Of a stretch of DNA of 64,000 nucleotides, positions 1 through 8,272 are shown piece after piece. Position 1 is the stretch's first letter. The number at the start of each line of letters is the position of its first letter. This DNA is from Shouchella tritolerans. GTDB taxonomy: Bacteria; Bacillota; Bacilli; Bacillales; Bacillaceae_D. Both the position numbers and the translations under genes were made by a program. The stretch covers positions 372,001 through 436,000 of the forward strand of contig NZ_JAODPB010000001.1 of assembly GCF_025770735.1 (NCBI RefSeq), written 5' to 3'. The notes below the pieces were generated by a model. It had not been told where the DNA came from. It ran no database searches and saw only the letters and a list, made by a program, of their open reading frames with translations.

Positions 1-272
1 GAGCCAGTCTCGGAGACAAAACAATGCTTGATGCGTTAGAGCCTGCAAGCGCGGCCTTGACAGAATATAAAAACGCGACTTTTGTAGAAGCTTTGGCGGC
101 TGCCAAAAGTGCAGCACAACAGGGAGCGGAAAAGACCAAAGGTTATGTTGCTAAATTTGGGCGAGCTAAGTTTTTAGGAGAGCGCTCGCTTGGTTATCAA
201 GACGCAGGCGCAACCTCTATCGCTATTATGATGGATGAAATGTATCAATTTGTAAGGGAGGAATTCAAATGA
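1..272 (+). CDS. DhaL-type (Dak2 domain) kinase subunit, 3' end only
   Basis: Only the last ~90 codons are inside the window; the frame is open from base 3 and reads A-S-L-G-D-K-T-M-L-D-A-L-E-P-A, the GDKTMLDALxPA motif of the Dak2 (DhaL) ATP-binding domain of dihydroxyacetone-type kinases. The methionine at base 24 is internal, not a start. The protein should phosphorylate a small ketose (dihydroxyacetone or an erythrulose) in the cytoplasm, either as a subunit or as the C-terminal half of a one-chain kinase. Its stop overlaps the start of the RpiB-like gene (ATGA), so the two are translationally coupled. The two isomerases that follow make a tetrulose kinase more likely than a true dihydroxyacetone kinase; that is inference. 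Confidence 0.85.
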   Translation, partial: ASLGDKTMLDALEPASAALTEYKNATFVEALAAAKSAAQQGAEKTKGYVAKFGRAKFLGERSLGYQDAGATSIAIMMDEMYQFVREEFK

Positions 273-724
273 AAATAGGATTTGGGGCAGATCATAATGC
301 TTTTCATTTTAAAGAAGAATTATTAGCCTACGTCAAAGAGTTAGGCTATGAAGTCGTTGATTTTGGTGCATATAGTGAAGAAGATATTGATTATCCTAAT
401 ATCGCCTTTCAGGTATCAAAAGCCATTAAAGATAAAAAAATTGATCGAGGAATTTTGTGCTGTGGTACAGGAATTGGGATGGCGATTGCTGCGAATAAAG
501 TTTCAGGAATTCGTGCAGCTCAAATTTTTGAGTCGTATGGCGCGCAGAGAGCTCAATTAAGCAACAATGCACAGATTATTACCTTTGGTGCATTTGTGCA
601 AGGCATTGCCTCCGCAAAAGAACTTGCCAAAGAGTATTTAGCCAACGGCTTTCAATCAGGGACAGGTTCAGAACGGAAGATCAATCAGATCTGTCAATAT
701 GAGCAACAAACTCACGGTGAGTAA
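269..724 (+). CDS. RpiB/LacAB-family sugar-phosphate isomerase, probable D-erythrose/tetrulose-4-phosphate isomerase (EryI type)
   Basis: 151 aa, full length for RpiB. The N-terminal GADHNAF matches the GxDHAGF phosphate/ring-opening motif, and CCGTGIGMAIAANK with V-x-GIRAA is the family active-site stretch with the catalytic Cys. RpiB proteins interconvert aldose and ketose phosphates. In tetritol (erythritol/threitol) pathways a dedicated RpiB paralogue (EryI) converts D-erythrulose-4-phosphate to D-erythrose-4-phosphate. Here the gene lies between a Dak2 kinase and a TIM-like gene, the arrangement of those pathways, so the housekeeping ribose-5-phosphate role is less likely. SD GGAGG lies just before the start, inside the end of the upstream gene. 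Confidence 0.85.
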   Translation: MKIGFGADHNAFHFKEELLAYVKELGYEVVDFGAYSEEDIDYPNIAFQVSKAIKDKKIDRGILCCGTGIGMAIAANKVSGIRAAQIFESYGAQRAQLSNNAQIITFGAFVQGIASAKELAKEYLANGFQSGTGSERKINQICQYEQQTHGE

Positions 725-725
725 T

Positions 726-1502
726 ATGGATAGAAAACCGGTCGTTGGGATCAGTTTAAAAATCTATATGAATACGGTAGCAAAGACACGAGCGTATGTA
801 CAGCAATTGAAAGCGCTTTGCCAAGACATATCGAAGTTAGAGGTTTTTATCTTTCCAAGTTTAGGCACGATACCTTGCGTTGCAGAGTTATTAGAGAATA
901 CTAATATCGGTTATGGAGCACAGAATATTGCCCCTGTCGCCAATGGCGCGTTTACAGGAGAGTATTCGATTGAATCGTTATTGGAATGTGGTGGCACTTT
1001 GGTGGAATTGGGTCATGCAGAGCGGCGAGCAAACTTTAATGAAACAGATGAAATGATTAACCAGAAGGTACGCTTGGTGCTTGAACACGGGATGACACCA
1101 GTTTTGTGTATTGGAGAATTAATCGAGCAAAAAGAAAGAGCCAGAGATCATTTACGACAACAATTAGTATCCAACTTAGCGGCAATTGATTCAGCAAAGC
1201 TTGAAGAGGTCATTATTGCTTATGAACCAATTTGGTCGATAGGTCAGGCAGAAGCAGCAGCTCCAGAATATGTTCATGAGATTCATAAAATGATTCGGCA
1301 ATTGCTTGATGAATTGTATGGACAAAAGGTTTCAGAGAAAGTTCGCATCATCTATGGTGGTTCCGTAAGCAAAGAAAATGCGGGTGCTATTATAGCCGAT
1401 GAGAATGTCGATGGTGTATTTGTTGGTCGATTTGGACATGACCCAGACAATTTCAAGGAAATTATTGAAGTCGTAGCAAGAAATAAACGAGCGAGTAAAT
1501 AG
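726..1502 (+). CDS. Triosephosphate-isomerase-like protein, probable L-erythrulose-1-phosphate isomerase (LerI/EryH type)
   Basis: 258 aa TIM barrel. Catalytic residues are present: Lys12 in SLKIYMN, His in LGHAERR and Glu in AYEPIWSIG, with the phosphate loop IIYGGSV and VDGVFVGR near the end. The motifs diverge from housekeeping TpiA (NWKMN, LGHSERR, AYEPVWAIGTG), as expected for a paralogue acting on a four-carbon phosphate. I chose ATG 726 because GGTGAG lies 5-9 bases before it; the upstream ATG at 699 lies inside rpiB and has no ribosome site at proper distance. Last gene of the operon; a strong terminator follows. Confidence 0.82.
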   Translation: MDRKPVVGISLKIYMNTVAKTRAYVQQLKALCQDISKLEVFIFPSLGTIPCVAELLENTNIGYGAQNIAPVANGAFTGEYSIESLLECGGTLVELGHAERRANFNETDEMINQKVRLVLEHGMTPVLCIGELIEQKERARDHLRQQLVSNLAAIDSAKLEEVIIAYEPIWSIGQAEAAAPEYVHEIHKMIRQLLDELYGQKVSEKVRIIYGGSVSKENAGAIIADENVDGVFVGRFGHDPDNFKEIIEVVARNKRASK

Positions 1503-1533
1503 TAGTAATTTTATAACATTCTAAAATAAACCA

Positions 1534-1583
1534 AGACATCTGTTCATTCATCACGACGATGAGTGAACGGATGTCTATTTTTG
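1534..1583 (+). terminator. Intrinsic terminator of the tetritol-type operon
   Basis: A 19-bp stem (1534-1552 with 1558-1576, two G-U pairs), a 5-base loop and the tail ATTTTTG. It closes the kinase/isomerase operon. Confidence 0.85.
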
Positions 1584-1823
1584 TATGTGGAATTTATAGC
1601 CCCTTGACATTCAATAAACTAGCAACTTTTAGCTATTGGCAACTTAATTAGTTTGGTACGCTTGACTAGTCAAGGCTCTGCGTATTTGATTGGATTGTAA
1701 ATTTCTGCGAAAAGTTGTTTCTTTCAAATTGAAAAGATGGAAACAGCATCGGAGCAGCGAATCCGTTTAGGCACGTGTATAATAGAAGGAACGGATGATA
1801 ACTTTTACAAAGAGGTCTTGTCG
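1584..1823 (+). promoter_or_regulatory. Intergenic region with probable promoter of the DUF1189 gene
   Basis: No gene seen. TATAAT at 1778-1783 lies 40 bases before the DUF1189 start, without a good -35 element. A perfect 14-bp palindrome, CTTGACTAGTCAAG, is at 1661-1674 and contains TTGACT, which is 17 bases from TTTGAT (1685-1690), a weaker alternative promoter. Both assignments are tentative. Confidence 0.4.
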
Positions 1824-2336
1824 ATGAACTCATTCTTAAAACGTGTGCGGCTTGCAGTTCAACTTCCGCAAAAACAGGCGGTGTTCCAACTGAACAAAGA
1901 ACGGATCGGCGTCCCGTTTTTATATGTTGGTTTGCTGCTCGCCTTTGTCTGTATCCCATTGTCGATTGAGACATTTTTACAGTCAGAAGGCATTATTGCC
2001 GATTTGGCGTTGCCTATGTTTCTTGTCTATTTTGTGTTTGTTTATTTTCCGTTATTTGCCCTTTCCGTGTACAGCCTTTTAGCGGTTGTGACAGCATTGG
2101 CTTGGGCGATCGCGCTAGCGGCTAAGCGGAAATTAACGTTTTTAATGCTTTATAAAATTGCTTGCTTTGCGGCAACGTTGCCGATCCTTGGTTACGGTGC
2201 TTGCTTGCTCGTAAATGAAACATGGGCTGAAATTTGGGTAGGAGTGAGCATCGTGTTTATACTGGTGCTTTTGGTCCGGCTCCTTTTCCATTATCCACAG
2301 GCGAATAAAAGCAAGCTACTTAAACAAACGAAATAA
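1824..2336 (+). CDS. DUF1189-like integral membrane protein
   Basis: 170 aa from ATG 1824, preceded by AGAGGT at 1811-1816; the longer frame back to 1737 overlaps the promoter and is rejected. Begins MNSFLKRVRLAVQLPQ and contains four to five hydrophobic segments (about residues 32-52, 60-90, 100-120, 135-155), with a Lys-rich C-terminus. The layout (short cytoplasmic head, membrane core) fits the DUF1189 family of Bacillaceae; function unknown. Monocistronic, with a hairpin directly after the stop. Its 3' end and hairpin have degraded echoes near 3066-3130 and 4648-4690. Confidence 0.65.
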   Translation: MNSFLKRVRLAVQLPQKQAVFQLNKERIGVPFLYVGLLLAFVCIPLSIETFLQSEGIIADLALPMFLVYFVFVYFPLFALSVYSLLAVVTALAWAIALAAKRKLTFLMLYKIACFAATLPILGYGACLLVNETWAEIWVGVSIVFILVLLVRLLFHYPQANKSKLLKQTK

Positions 2337-2338
2337 AA

Positions 2339-2364
2339 GCTCACACAACGTTGGCTGTGTGAGC
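2339..2364. terminator. Hairpin after the DUF1189 gene
   Basis: GCTCACACAAC pairs with GCTGTGTGAGC around a short loop. The + strand side has no T-run, while the - strand side has TTTTATT, so termination of + strand transcripts may be weak. Similar hairpins occur at 4655-4694 and, degraded, near 3110-3125. Confidence 0.55.
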
Positions 2365-2395
2365 GATAAAAAACGTAACTTAAGTGAGGTGAAGA

Positions 2396-2575
2396 GTGAT
2401 CGAACGTAAGCCAATTATTCTCGTACTCATTGGATTCGTAGGGGTTGTCCTGTTTACGGTAGGTATTTTCTTTAGTTCTAACAGTGTGGGGCCCATTATA
2501 GGGATAACAGGAGCAATTTCTCTTTCGTATAGTGCGTACAAACTAACTTCAGGATTAATGAATAATAAAGCATAA
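2396..2575 (+). CDS. Small two-helix membrane protein, 59 aa, unknown function
   Basis: GTG start with GAGGTG 6-11 bases upstream. Sequence begins MIERKPIILVLIGFVGVVLF; two hydrophobic helices (about residues 6-27 and 31-48) are separated by S-S-N-S, and the end is polar (KLTSGLMNNKA). The charge pattern suggests both ends in the cytoplasm. The good ribosome site and clean hydrophobic pattern support a real gene. I do not recognise the family. Confidence 0.6.
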   Translation: MIERKPIILVLIGFVGVVLFTVGIFFSSNSVGPIIGITGAISLSYSAYKLTSGLMNNKA

Positions 2576-2736
2576 AAAGGACTCTTTGTTCCCTGGAAAA
2601 TGACAGCAAAGGACGGATTTATAGAATGATAGCCTTCCCAGAAGGGAGAAGGAATAGGCTAGCTTCCCATACAAACAATTAAAGGAGCCTGGGTCAACCT
2701 ATAATGTAAAAGAGAATGGTTGAAAGGGTGGAAACA
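2576..2736. other. Non-coding stretch before repeat copy A
   Basis: No ORF with a ribosome site. It holds a loose stem in which TAGCC (2630s) can pair with GGCTA about 27 bases downstream, enclosing a CTTCCC-AGAA-GGGAG hairpin, so it may be the 5' part of the RNA-like element that follows. There is no counterpart before copy B. Confidence 0.35.
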
Positions 2737-3130
2737 GTATACTGATCATAAGAAATGAGTAAAGTAAAAAGACAGAAGGTATACCAGCACCTTCAGTCAA
2801 CTAATCGCTCGGTTCCCTCCAAGGGGGATCGGCCGATGGTTACGAATCATCCACCTGAGCCGTTAACTCAAGGGTGGATGATTTTTTGTGGTTGTGAAAT
2901 GACAGCAATGCAACGATCAGTAGCTTGAACGTCAACATAAGGGAAATTCCTCTCTATTGGTCATAGACTCTTTTAGATACTGTCAGTTAACATGTTGCAT
3001 TGAAAGGGGATAACTTTACTATCCAAATTTCTATCTTTAACGGCAATCGATGTCTGAAGCCCTGTAGCGAACAAAAGCAAGTTACATAAACAAGTGAAAT
3101 AGAAAGCCGACAACGTTTGCTGTGTTTTAT
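2737..3130 (+). repeat. Structured direct repeat, copy A (partner at 4208-4690)
   Basis: Bases 2737-2951 match 4208-4422 without gaps (206 of 215 by hand count), and 2952-3072 match 4530-4655 at lower identity; the final ~60 bases resemble the tail of the DUF1189 gene. The first block contains a hairpin (2771-2798) and a terminator-like stem with T-run (2845-2887). One stem pair is C-G here and A-T in copy B, a compensatory change that supports RNA structure. No protein-coding frame is conserved between copies. It could be a small RNA, a cis-acting leader or a short mobile repeat; unknown. Confidence 0.7.
2845..2887 (+). terminator. Terminator-like hairpin within repeat copy A
   Basis: AATCATCCACC-TGAG pairs with CTCA-A-GGTGGATGATT and is followed by TTTTTTG. 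An equivalent stem in copy B has a compensatory base-pair change. Confidence 0.65.
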
Positions 3131-3216
3131 AGACACATCCTACAAATGAGAACAGGTTTTATCGGATCATTGAATGATCATCTTGTTATCCTTAAAAGCG
3201 AAAGGAGGTTTTTCAA

Positions 3217-4062
3217 ATGGATTTGCTTGAAAAGATGAATGCAGTAGTAAGCTATGTCGAAAACCATCTAGATGAGGAGATCAATTATGGAGAGGTTGCA
3301 AAGATCGCTTGCTTTTCTGAACATCATTTCAAACGAATGTTTTCGTTCATAGCAGGAATATCTTTGTCGGAATATGTTCGTAGAAGACGTTTGACCTTAG
3401 CTGCTTTTGATTTAAAAAATAGTGACATGAGGGTGATTGATGTAGCCATCAAGTATGGGTACAAATCGCCAGATTCATTTTCAAGGGCATTTCAAATGCT
3501 ACACGAAGTAACTCCTAATACAGTCAAAAATTCTGACGTCTTATTAAAAGCCTATCCTCGAATGACCTTCCAAATTGCTATTAAGGGAGATGTTGAAATG
3601 AATTACAGATTTGTTGAGAAAGAAGCTTTTACCGTTGTAGGAAAAAAAGAAACGGTAGCGTCTAGTGGGAGCGAATTCAATCCAAAATTGTGGGAGCACC
3701 TCGAAGAGATCGAAGAAAAAATTAGGCCATTCGATAATACCTCGTTTTCGGGAATATTACATGTTTCACTGACAAATGAGAATGGCGACGTCGATTACTA
3801 TGTTGCTACAGCTACTACCAAGCCCTGTCCCAAAGAACTTGAGCAGTTGGAGATATCTCCACACACATGGGCGGTATTTCAAGTCTCAGGAGAAATGCCA
3901 GGCGCATTATTAAAGACATGGGAACGCGTGTATACCGAGTGGTTCCCTACCTCGGGTTATGAATTAACTAAAGCTCCTGAATTTGTTAAAGGAAACGATA
4001 CAAAGACAGAAATTTGGGTTCCTGTTAGGAAAAAGCAGGAGGAAGAGTCGGTCTTTGTTTAG
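3217..4062 (+). CDS. AraC-family regulator with C-terminal GyrI-like effector domain
   Basis: 281 aa. Residues 1-105 form an AraC-type double helix-turn-helix (CFSEHHFKRMFSF as the first recognition region; VAIKYGYKSPDSFSRAFQ as the second, matching the GYxSxxSFSRAFK signature). Residues ~130-275 resemble the GyrI/effector-binding (Rob C-terminal) domain, with Trp and Glu residues (WEHLEEIE, WVPVRK) as in ligand-binding SHV proteins. The protein likely senses a hydrophobic cationic compound and regulates transcription. The start has an ideal site, AAAGGAGG. It stands alone between the two structured repeats, so its targets are not evident locally; only one gene, with no efflux pump adjacent. 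Confidence 0.85.
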   Translation: MDLLEKMNAVVSYVENHLDEEINYGEVAKIACFSEHHFKRMFSFIAGISLSEYVRRRRLTLAAFDLKNSDMRVIDVAIKYGYKSPDSFSRAFQMLHEVTPNTVKNSDVLLKAYPRMTFQIAIKGDVEMNYRFVEKEAFTVVGKKETVASSGSEFNPKLWEHLEEIEEKIRPFDNTSFSGILHVSLTNENGDVDYYVATATTKPCPKELEQLEISPHTWAVFQVSGEMPGALLKTWERVYTEWFPTSGYELTKAPEFVKGNDTKTEIWVPVRKKQEEESVFV

Positions 4063-4207
4063 CTTATTTAGCAATTGCGATTGTGTAAGATCACAGTGAT
4101 AAAAGCCCCATTGACATCTGTTGAAACACGAAGCCGTTTTAATCAAACTTTTTTCAAAGCTCCACCGGTTGGGTTTGCAACAGGGTTTTCTTTTCCTCAA
4201 AAAAAGG

Positions 4208-4690
4208 GTATACTGATCATAAGAAATGAGTAAAGTAAAAAGACTGAAGGTGTTCCAGCACCTTCAGTCAACTAATAGCTCGGTTCCCTGCAAGGGGGAT
4301 CGGCCGATGGTTACGAATAATCCACCTGAGCCGTTAACTCAAGGGTGGATTATTTTTTGTGGTTGTGAAATGACAGCAATGCAACGATCAGTAGCCCGAA
4401 CGTCAACATAAGGGAAATTCCTTCAAATACTGTCATACAGCAACACCCCCTTTCGTGGGAGTGTGCCGACCACCCTTGAGTAAACCGTTATGCTATTATT
4501 CTCAAATTATAGCACGTTTTACCATTAGTCTCTATTGTTTGTAGCCTCTTTTAGATACTGTCAGTTAAACATGTTGCATGGAAAGGGTGGTACCTTTACT
4601 ATCCAAGTTTCTATCTTTAACAGCAATCGATGCCTGAACCCCCAAAACGAACAAAAAAAGAAGCTCACAACACTTGCTGTGTGAGCTTCT
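4208..4690 (+). repeat. Structured direct repeat, copy B (partner at 2737-3130)
   Basis: Copy B of the element flanking the AraC gene. It has a perfect 11-bp hairpin (4242-4252 with 4259-4269), a terminator-like hairpin (4316-4358), and a ~107-base segment at 4423-4529 absent from copy A. Its end merges into the uvrA-side terminator, whose stem resembles the DUF1189 hairpin. A 61-codon frame across it (4226-4411) is not kept in copy A beyond the repeat and has no ribosome site, so I treat it as non-coding. Confidence 0.7.
4316..4358 (+). terminator. Terminator-like hairpin within repeat copy B
   Basis: AATAATCCACC (4316-4326) pairs with GGTGGATTATT (4344-4354), with inner TGAG/CTCA pairing, followed by T-rich sequence. 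Confidence 0.65.
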
Positions 4691-4694
4691 TTTT
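4655..4694 (-). terminator. Bidirectional terminator after the UvrA-like gene
   Basis: A 15-bp stem (4655-4669 with 4680-4694) flanked by A- and T-runs. It lies 5 bases after the stop of the - strand gene and also blocks transcripts from repeat B. Confidence 0.85.
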
Positions 4695-4698
4695 AATC

Positions 4699-7146
4699 TT
4701 ACAGATAAGGAGCCAAAAAGGCGCCAGTAAATGAGCCTTTTTCGGCCACGATGTCTTGTGGCTTTCCCATTGCAACGACTTTCCCGCCAGCCTCTCCTCC
4801 GCCAGGCCCCATATCAATCACCCAGTCGGATGCGGCAATCAATTCTGTTGTATGTTCGACCACGACGACGGTATTGCCTGCGTCAACAAGCTTTCCAAGT
4901 AAAACGAACAAGGTTTCAATATCAGAAGGATGCAAGCCCGTTGTCGGCTCGTCGAGCAAGTAAAGGGTATGGCCTGTTGTCTGTTTGGCCAGTTCCTTTG
5001 CTAGTTTCAACCGCTGTGCTTCACCGCCGGAAAGCGTTGTGACTGGCTGGCCCCATTGCAAGTAGCCGAGGCCGACTTCACAAAGGAGCTGGAGTAGCGA
5101 TGTTAATTTTTTCTGGCCGTCAAATAGCGCTAAACTCTCTTCGATCCGTAAGTTTAGCATGTCAGCAATGGTATAGCCGCTAAATGTTACGGCAAGTACG
5201 TCCTCTTTAAAGCGTTTGCCGTGGCAAACGGGGCATTCCACTTGCACGTGGGAAAGGAAATGCATGTCAACGGCGACTTGGCCAAGTCCTTCACAACGGT
5301 CACAGCGTCCGCCTGGTGTATTAAATGAAAAACTTTTTGCCCTTAATCCACGCTCTTTTGCTGCCGGCAATGCGGCAAATCGTTTTCGAAGAGGGGCGAA
5401 CAAGTCCATGTATGTTGCTACGTTCGAACGCTGCATTCGGGAAAGGGGCGCTTGGTCTACGCGAATGATCGCGTCAACCTGTTCAAGCCCGCTAATGTGT
5501 TGGCAGCCTTCAAAATGGGACGGAGTCGCCTCGGCAAGAACATCGAAAACAAGCGATGATTTGCCTGACCCTGAAACGCCTGTGACGGCGGTTAATGTTT
5601 GCAATGGAAAAGAGGCGGTGACGTCTTTTAAGTTGTGCTTGTTGGCTTTGTGAATGGTGATTGTTTTTCCATTTCCAGGCCGAGGCCGCTTTGCCCCTTG
5701 CAGGTGGCGCTCGTGTTTTAAATAGGTTCCTGTAATGGAAGCAGGTTGATTCATTAGCTGGAACAACGTTCCTTGGCCGACGATTTCTCCGCCAAACCGC
5801 CCTGCGGCCGGGCCCACGTCAATGACGTGATCCGCTTCAGCAATGACACGTGGATCATGTTCAATAACGAGTACGGTATTGCCTAAGTTGCAGAGCTGCT
5901 TCATAATGTCGACCAGACCATCAGTGTCTTTAGGGTGGAGTCCGGCTGTAGGCTCGTCCAGCAAATACAAGACGCCTGTGAGACCCGAGCCTAGGATTGA
6001 GGCAAGGCGAAGCCGTTGAGCTTCTCCGCCTGAAAGTGTAACTGAATTGCGGTCGAGAGACAAATAGCCAAGGCCGACACGGATCACTCGCTCAACTTTG
6101 ACAGACAAGTCATGGAGAACGGTATGAAGTAACGAGTCATCAGCTTGTTTGTAAAAACGTTGCACGTCGCCAATCCATTGGTGTAGATCATGAATGGAGC
6201 TTTTGCAAATGCTAGGCAATGTTCGGCTGCAGACGGTGACGTCCCTTATTTCCTTTTTTAAGCGCTCACCTTTGCAGCTTGGGCACTCTTGTAGGATAAA
6301 GTAGGCAGCCTCGCCAGATTGCCCGTTCTTTTCTTGGTAGCGGCGCCACATGCCAGTCAGAACACCCTCGAATTTGCCTTTGCTTACGGTTTTAGGCGGT
6401 TTTGTATGTGGGAAATGGCGTGCAAACGCGTCGCTTTCTACGCCGTAGAAAAGCAAATCGATTTCAGCTTCGCTATATGCGTTGAGCGCTTTATTTCCGC
6501 GGATGTCGAGGCCATAATAGCGCCCTGCTGCTTCAAGGATAGCTGTGTAATATTGCCGGACACTATCGTACCAAAAGGTGACTGCGCCTTCTTCAAGGCT
6601 TTTGTCCATCTGGAAGACGGCATCTTTGTTGATGTCTGTCACCGTGCCGAGGCCGCTGCATGAAGGGCAGGCGCCGCTTGGTGTATTAAATGAAAACGCT
6701 GCTTTTGTTAACGGTTCATGGACACGGGCACAGGCAGGGCAATGGATTGCCTCTTGCTCGTCGACAGGCGGAGGGATCAGTGTTTGACAGTTTAGGCACC
6801 GTCTTTCGCCTTTCTTTTGGAAGATGAGACGTAAATACGTATACATGTCCGTCACCGTGCCAACTGTTGAACGAGGATTACGGTTGGTGCGGTGCTGGTT
6901 AACGGCGATGGACGGGGACAGGCCATCGATTGAATCAACATCTGGTTTTTCAAGCGACTCTCCTGATTCTCCGTTTGATTCCATATATTGGCGTTGGCAT
7001 TCTCGTTGCAACAAATCAAGTGCCAGTGTCGACTTGCCTGATCCAGAGGGGCCAGTGACAACGACAAACTGATGCTTTGGAATATCAAGTGACACGTTCT
7101 TTAAGTTATTTTCCCGTGCGCCGCGAATGCGGATCATATCCTTCAT
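4699..7146 (-). CDS. Class II UvrA-like ABC ATPase (UvrA2 / drug-resistance type)
   Basis: 815 aa, shorter than UvrA (~940-950). Two ABC modules: Walker [10 protein letters not shown] at 32-40 and GVSGSGKSS in the second half, two LSGGEAQRL signatures with LLDEPT Walker B boxes, and zinc-type pairs (C117/C120 with C136/C139; [16 protein letters not shown] with CPVCHGKRF). The missing length is mostly in the first module (UvrB-interaction and insertion regions), the hallmark of class II UvrA proteins found beside antibiotic or stress genes. It probably binds DNA or protects against DNA-acting drugs without UvrB. Start has AAGGAGG. It is divergent from a double-MerR regulator, its likely controller. 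Confidence 0.85.
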   Translation of the reverse strand: MKDMIRIRGARENNLKNVSLDIPKHQFVVVTGPSGSGKSTLALDLLQRECQRQYMESNGESGESLEKPDVDSIDGLSPSIAVNQHRTNRNPRSTVGTVTDMYTYLRLIFQKKGERRCLNCQTLIPPPVDEQEAIHCPACARVHEPLTKAAFSFNTPSGACPSCSGLGTVTDINKDAVFQMDKSLEEGAVTFWYDSVRQYYTAILEAAGRYYGLDIRGNKALNAYSEAEIDLLFYGVESDAFARHFPHTKPPKTVSKGKFEGVLTGMWRRYQEKNGQSGEAAYFILQECPSCKGERLKKEIRDVTVCSRTLPSICKSSIHDLHQWIGDVQRFYKQADDSLLHTVLHDLSVKVERVIRVGLGYLSLDRNSVTLSGGEAQRLRLASILGSGLTGVLYLLDEPTAGLHPKDTDGLVDIMKQLCNLGNTVLVIEHDPRVIAEADHVIDVGPAAGRFGGEIVGQGTLFQLMNQPASITGTYLKHERHLQGAKRPRPGNGKTITIHKANKHNLKDVTASFPLQTLTAVTGVSGSGKSSLVFDVLAEATPSHFEGCQHISGLEQVDAIIRVDQAPLSRMQRSNVATYMDLFAPLRKRFAALPAAKERGLRAKSFSFNTPGGRCDRCEGLGQVAVDMHFLSHVQVECPVCHGKRFKEDVLAVTFSGYTIADMLNLRIEESLALFDGQKKLTSLLQLLCEVGLGYLQWGQPVTTLSGGEAQRLKLAKELAKQTTGHTLYLLDEPTTGLHPSDIETLFVLLGKLVDAGNTVVVVEHTTELIAASDWVIDMGPGGGEAGGKVVAMGKPQDIVAEKGSFTGAFLAPYL

Positions 7147-7302
7147 GCAAAAACCTCCTTAAATGGTTGTGCTCTTTTAGAGGGAGCAAGTTTTATTCTA
7201 TAACAGTCATGCAAGTGATAATGTTTGAACAAAGTTTCTCCTATGCGAAGCGATTTGCTGTAAAAAACATTAGGGTAGCACTTTAAGGATTTGTAAGAAG
7301 GT

Positions 7303-7331
7303 TTGCGGGAACGCTGGCCAATTGGTATAGT
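7303..7331 (+). promoter_or_regulatory. Candidate promoter of the double-MerR gene
   Basis: TTGCGG (7303-7308), 17-base spacer, TATAGT (7326-7331), 29 bases before the start codon. The intergenic region is shared with the divergent UvrA-like gene. Confidence 0.45.
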
Positions 7332-7360
7332 AAAAACACGAATTTGCAAGGAGGGCATCA

Positions 7361-8092
7361 ATGACGCATTACCGGCCAATTGATATTGCGCGTGAACTGA
7401 ACATTAGCACGAGTGCACTCCGCCATTATGAGTCTTGGGGAATCATTCCACCGCCAGAACGGGCGGCCAATCAGTACCGCCTTTATACGAATGAACATCT
7501 CGCTTATTTCCGTTGTCTTCGCGCTATGATTCCTGGTTTTGGTTTTCCGTTGACAGCAAAAGTGCTCCGCGCCGTCCAGGACGGAGACGTGGACAAGGCT
7601 TTTTGGCTTGTTAGCGGAGAACAGGCACAGCTTTACAACGAAAAAACGGTTGCTGAACAAACGCTTGTCTTGCTCCGTAATCCAGATTTATCGCCAATCG
7701 AAGGGAAGAAGTTAAAAAGCCATATGACGATAGGCGAGGCTGCGACACTGACAGAAGTCCCTCCTTCGGCTATCCGCCATTGGGAAAAAGAAGGGCTGAT
7801 CCATCCAGACCGTCATCCCGAAAATGGCTATCGATTGTTCACTCCCATGCATATCCGGCAAATTTTATTGATTCGTACGATGCGCCGGACTGTCTATTTT
7901 CTTGAGAACATAAAAGAAGTGGTTCACGCCCTTGAACATCACAGCATGGAAGAAGCACAGAAAATGACAGAACAGGCATTGTCTACACTCCACAAACGCA
8001 ACCGAGACCAATTTTGGGGCATTCAAAAACTAATGGCGCTCTGCCATGAAGTCGGACTCATTAAAGAAGAGTGGAAAAATTTTTATTTTTAG
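7361..8092 (+). CDS. Regulator with two tandem MerR-type helix-turn-helix domains
   Basis: 243 aa. Residues ~5-70 are a MerR HTH (IARELNISTSALRHYESWGI, then PPPER-x-NQYRLY). Residues ~121-190 are a second one (MTIGEAATLTEVPPSAIRHW, EKEGLIHPDRHPENGYRLF). MerR proteins normally carry one HTH plus a dimerisation coiled coil; here the second unit takes the place of the effector domain, followed by a helical tail (~190-243). No Cys pattern for metals is seen. A single chain could act like a built-in dimer or bridge two half-sites. SD AAGGAGGG. Divergent from the UvrA-like gene, which it probably regulates. Confidence 0.8.
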   Translation: MTHYRPIDIARELNISTSALRHYESWGIIPPPERAANQYRLYTNEHLAYFRCLRAMIPGFGFPLTAKVLRAVQDGDVDKAFWLVSGEQAQLYNEKTVAEQTLVLLRNPDLSPIEGKKLKSHMTIGEAATLTEVPPSAIRHWEKEGLIHPDRHPENGYRLFTPMHIRQILLIRTMRRTVYFLENIKEVVHALEHHSMEEAQKMTEQALSTLHKRNRDQFWGIQKLMALCHEVGLIKEEWKNFYF

Positions 8093-8211
8093 TGTGCGTC
8101 GGAAGCCTGGTGTTAAAGGGCTTCGCGACTGGCGAATCGAGGAATATAGATGTTGGAAAAGGAGAAGGCTTGTCGCCTAATGGAATGGTGTTCTATTAAT
8201 ATCGAATTGCT

Positions 8212-8266
8212 TAAAAAAGCAGGGGAGAGCGATTGGCCGAAAACGTATAAAGCCAGCTCTCTCCCT
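8212..8266 (-). terminator. Terminator of the sugar ABC operon
   Basis: Read on the - strand, AGGGAGAGAGCTGGC pairs (one bulge and one small internal loop) with GCCAATCGCTCTCCCCT and runs into GCTTTTTTAAG, 7 bases after the last permease gene. Confidence 0.75.
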
Positions 8267-8272
8267 GAGTCA

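Noticed and set aside
699-725. Upstream ATG extension of the TpiA-like gene
   Set aside because: Lies inside rpiB without a usable ribosome site, while ATG 726 has GGTGAG at the right distance.
4226-4411. 61-codon frame in repeat copy B
   Set aside because: Spans hairpins, has no ribosome site and the matching frame in copy A ends differently.
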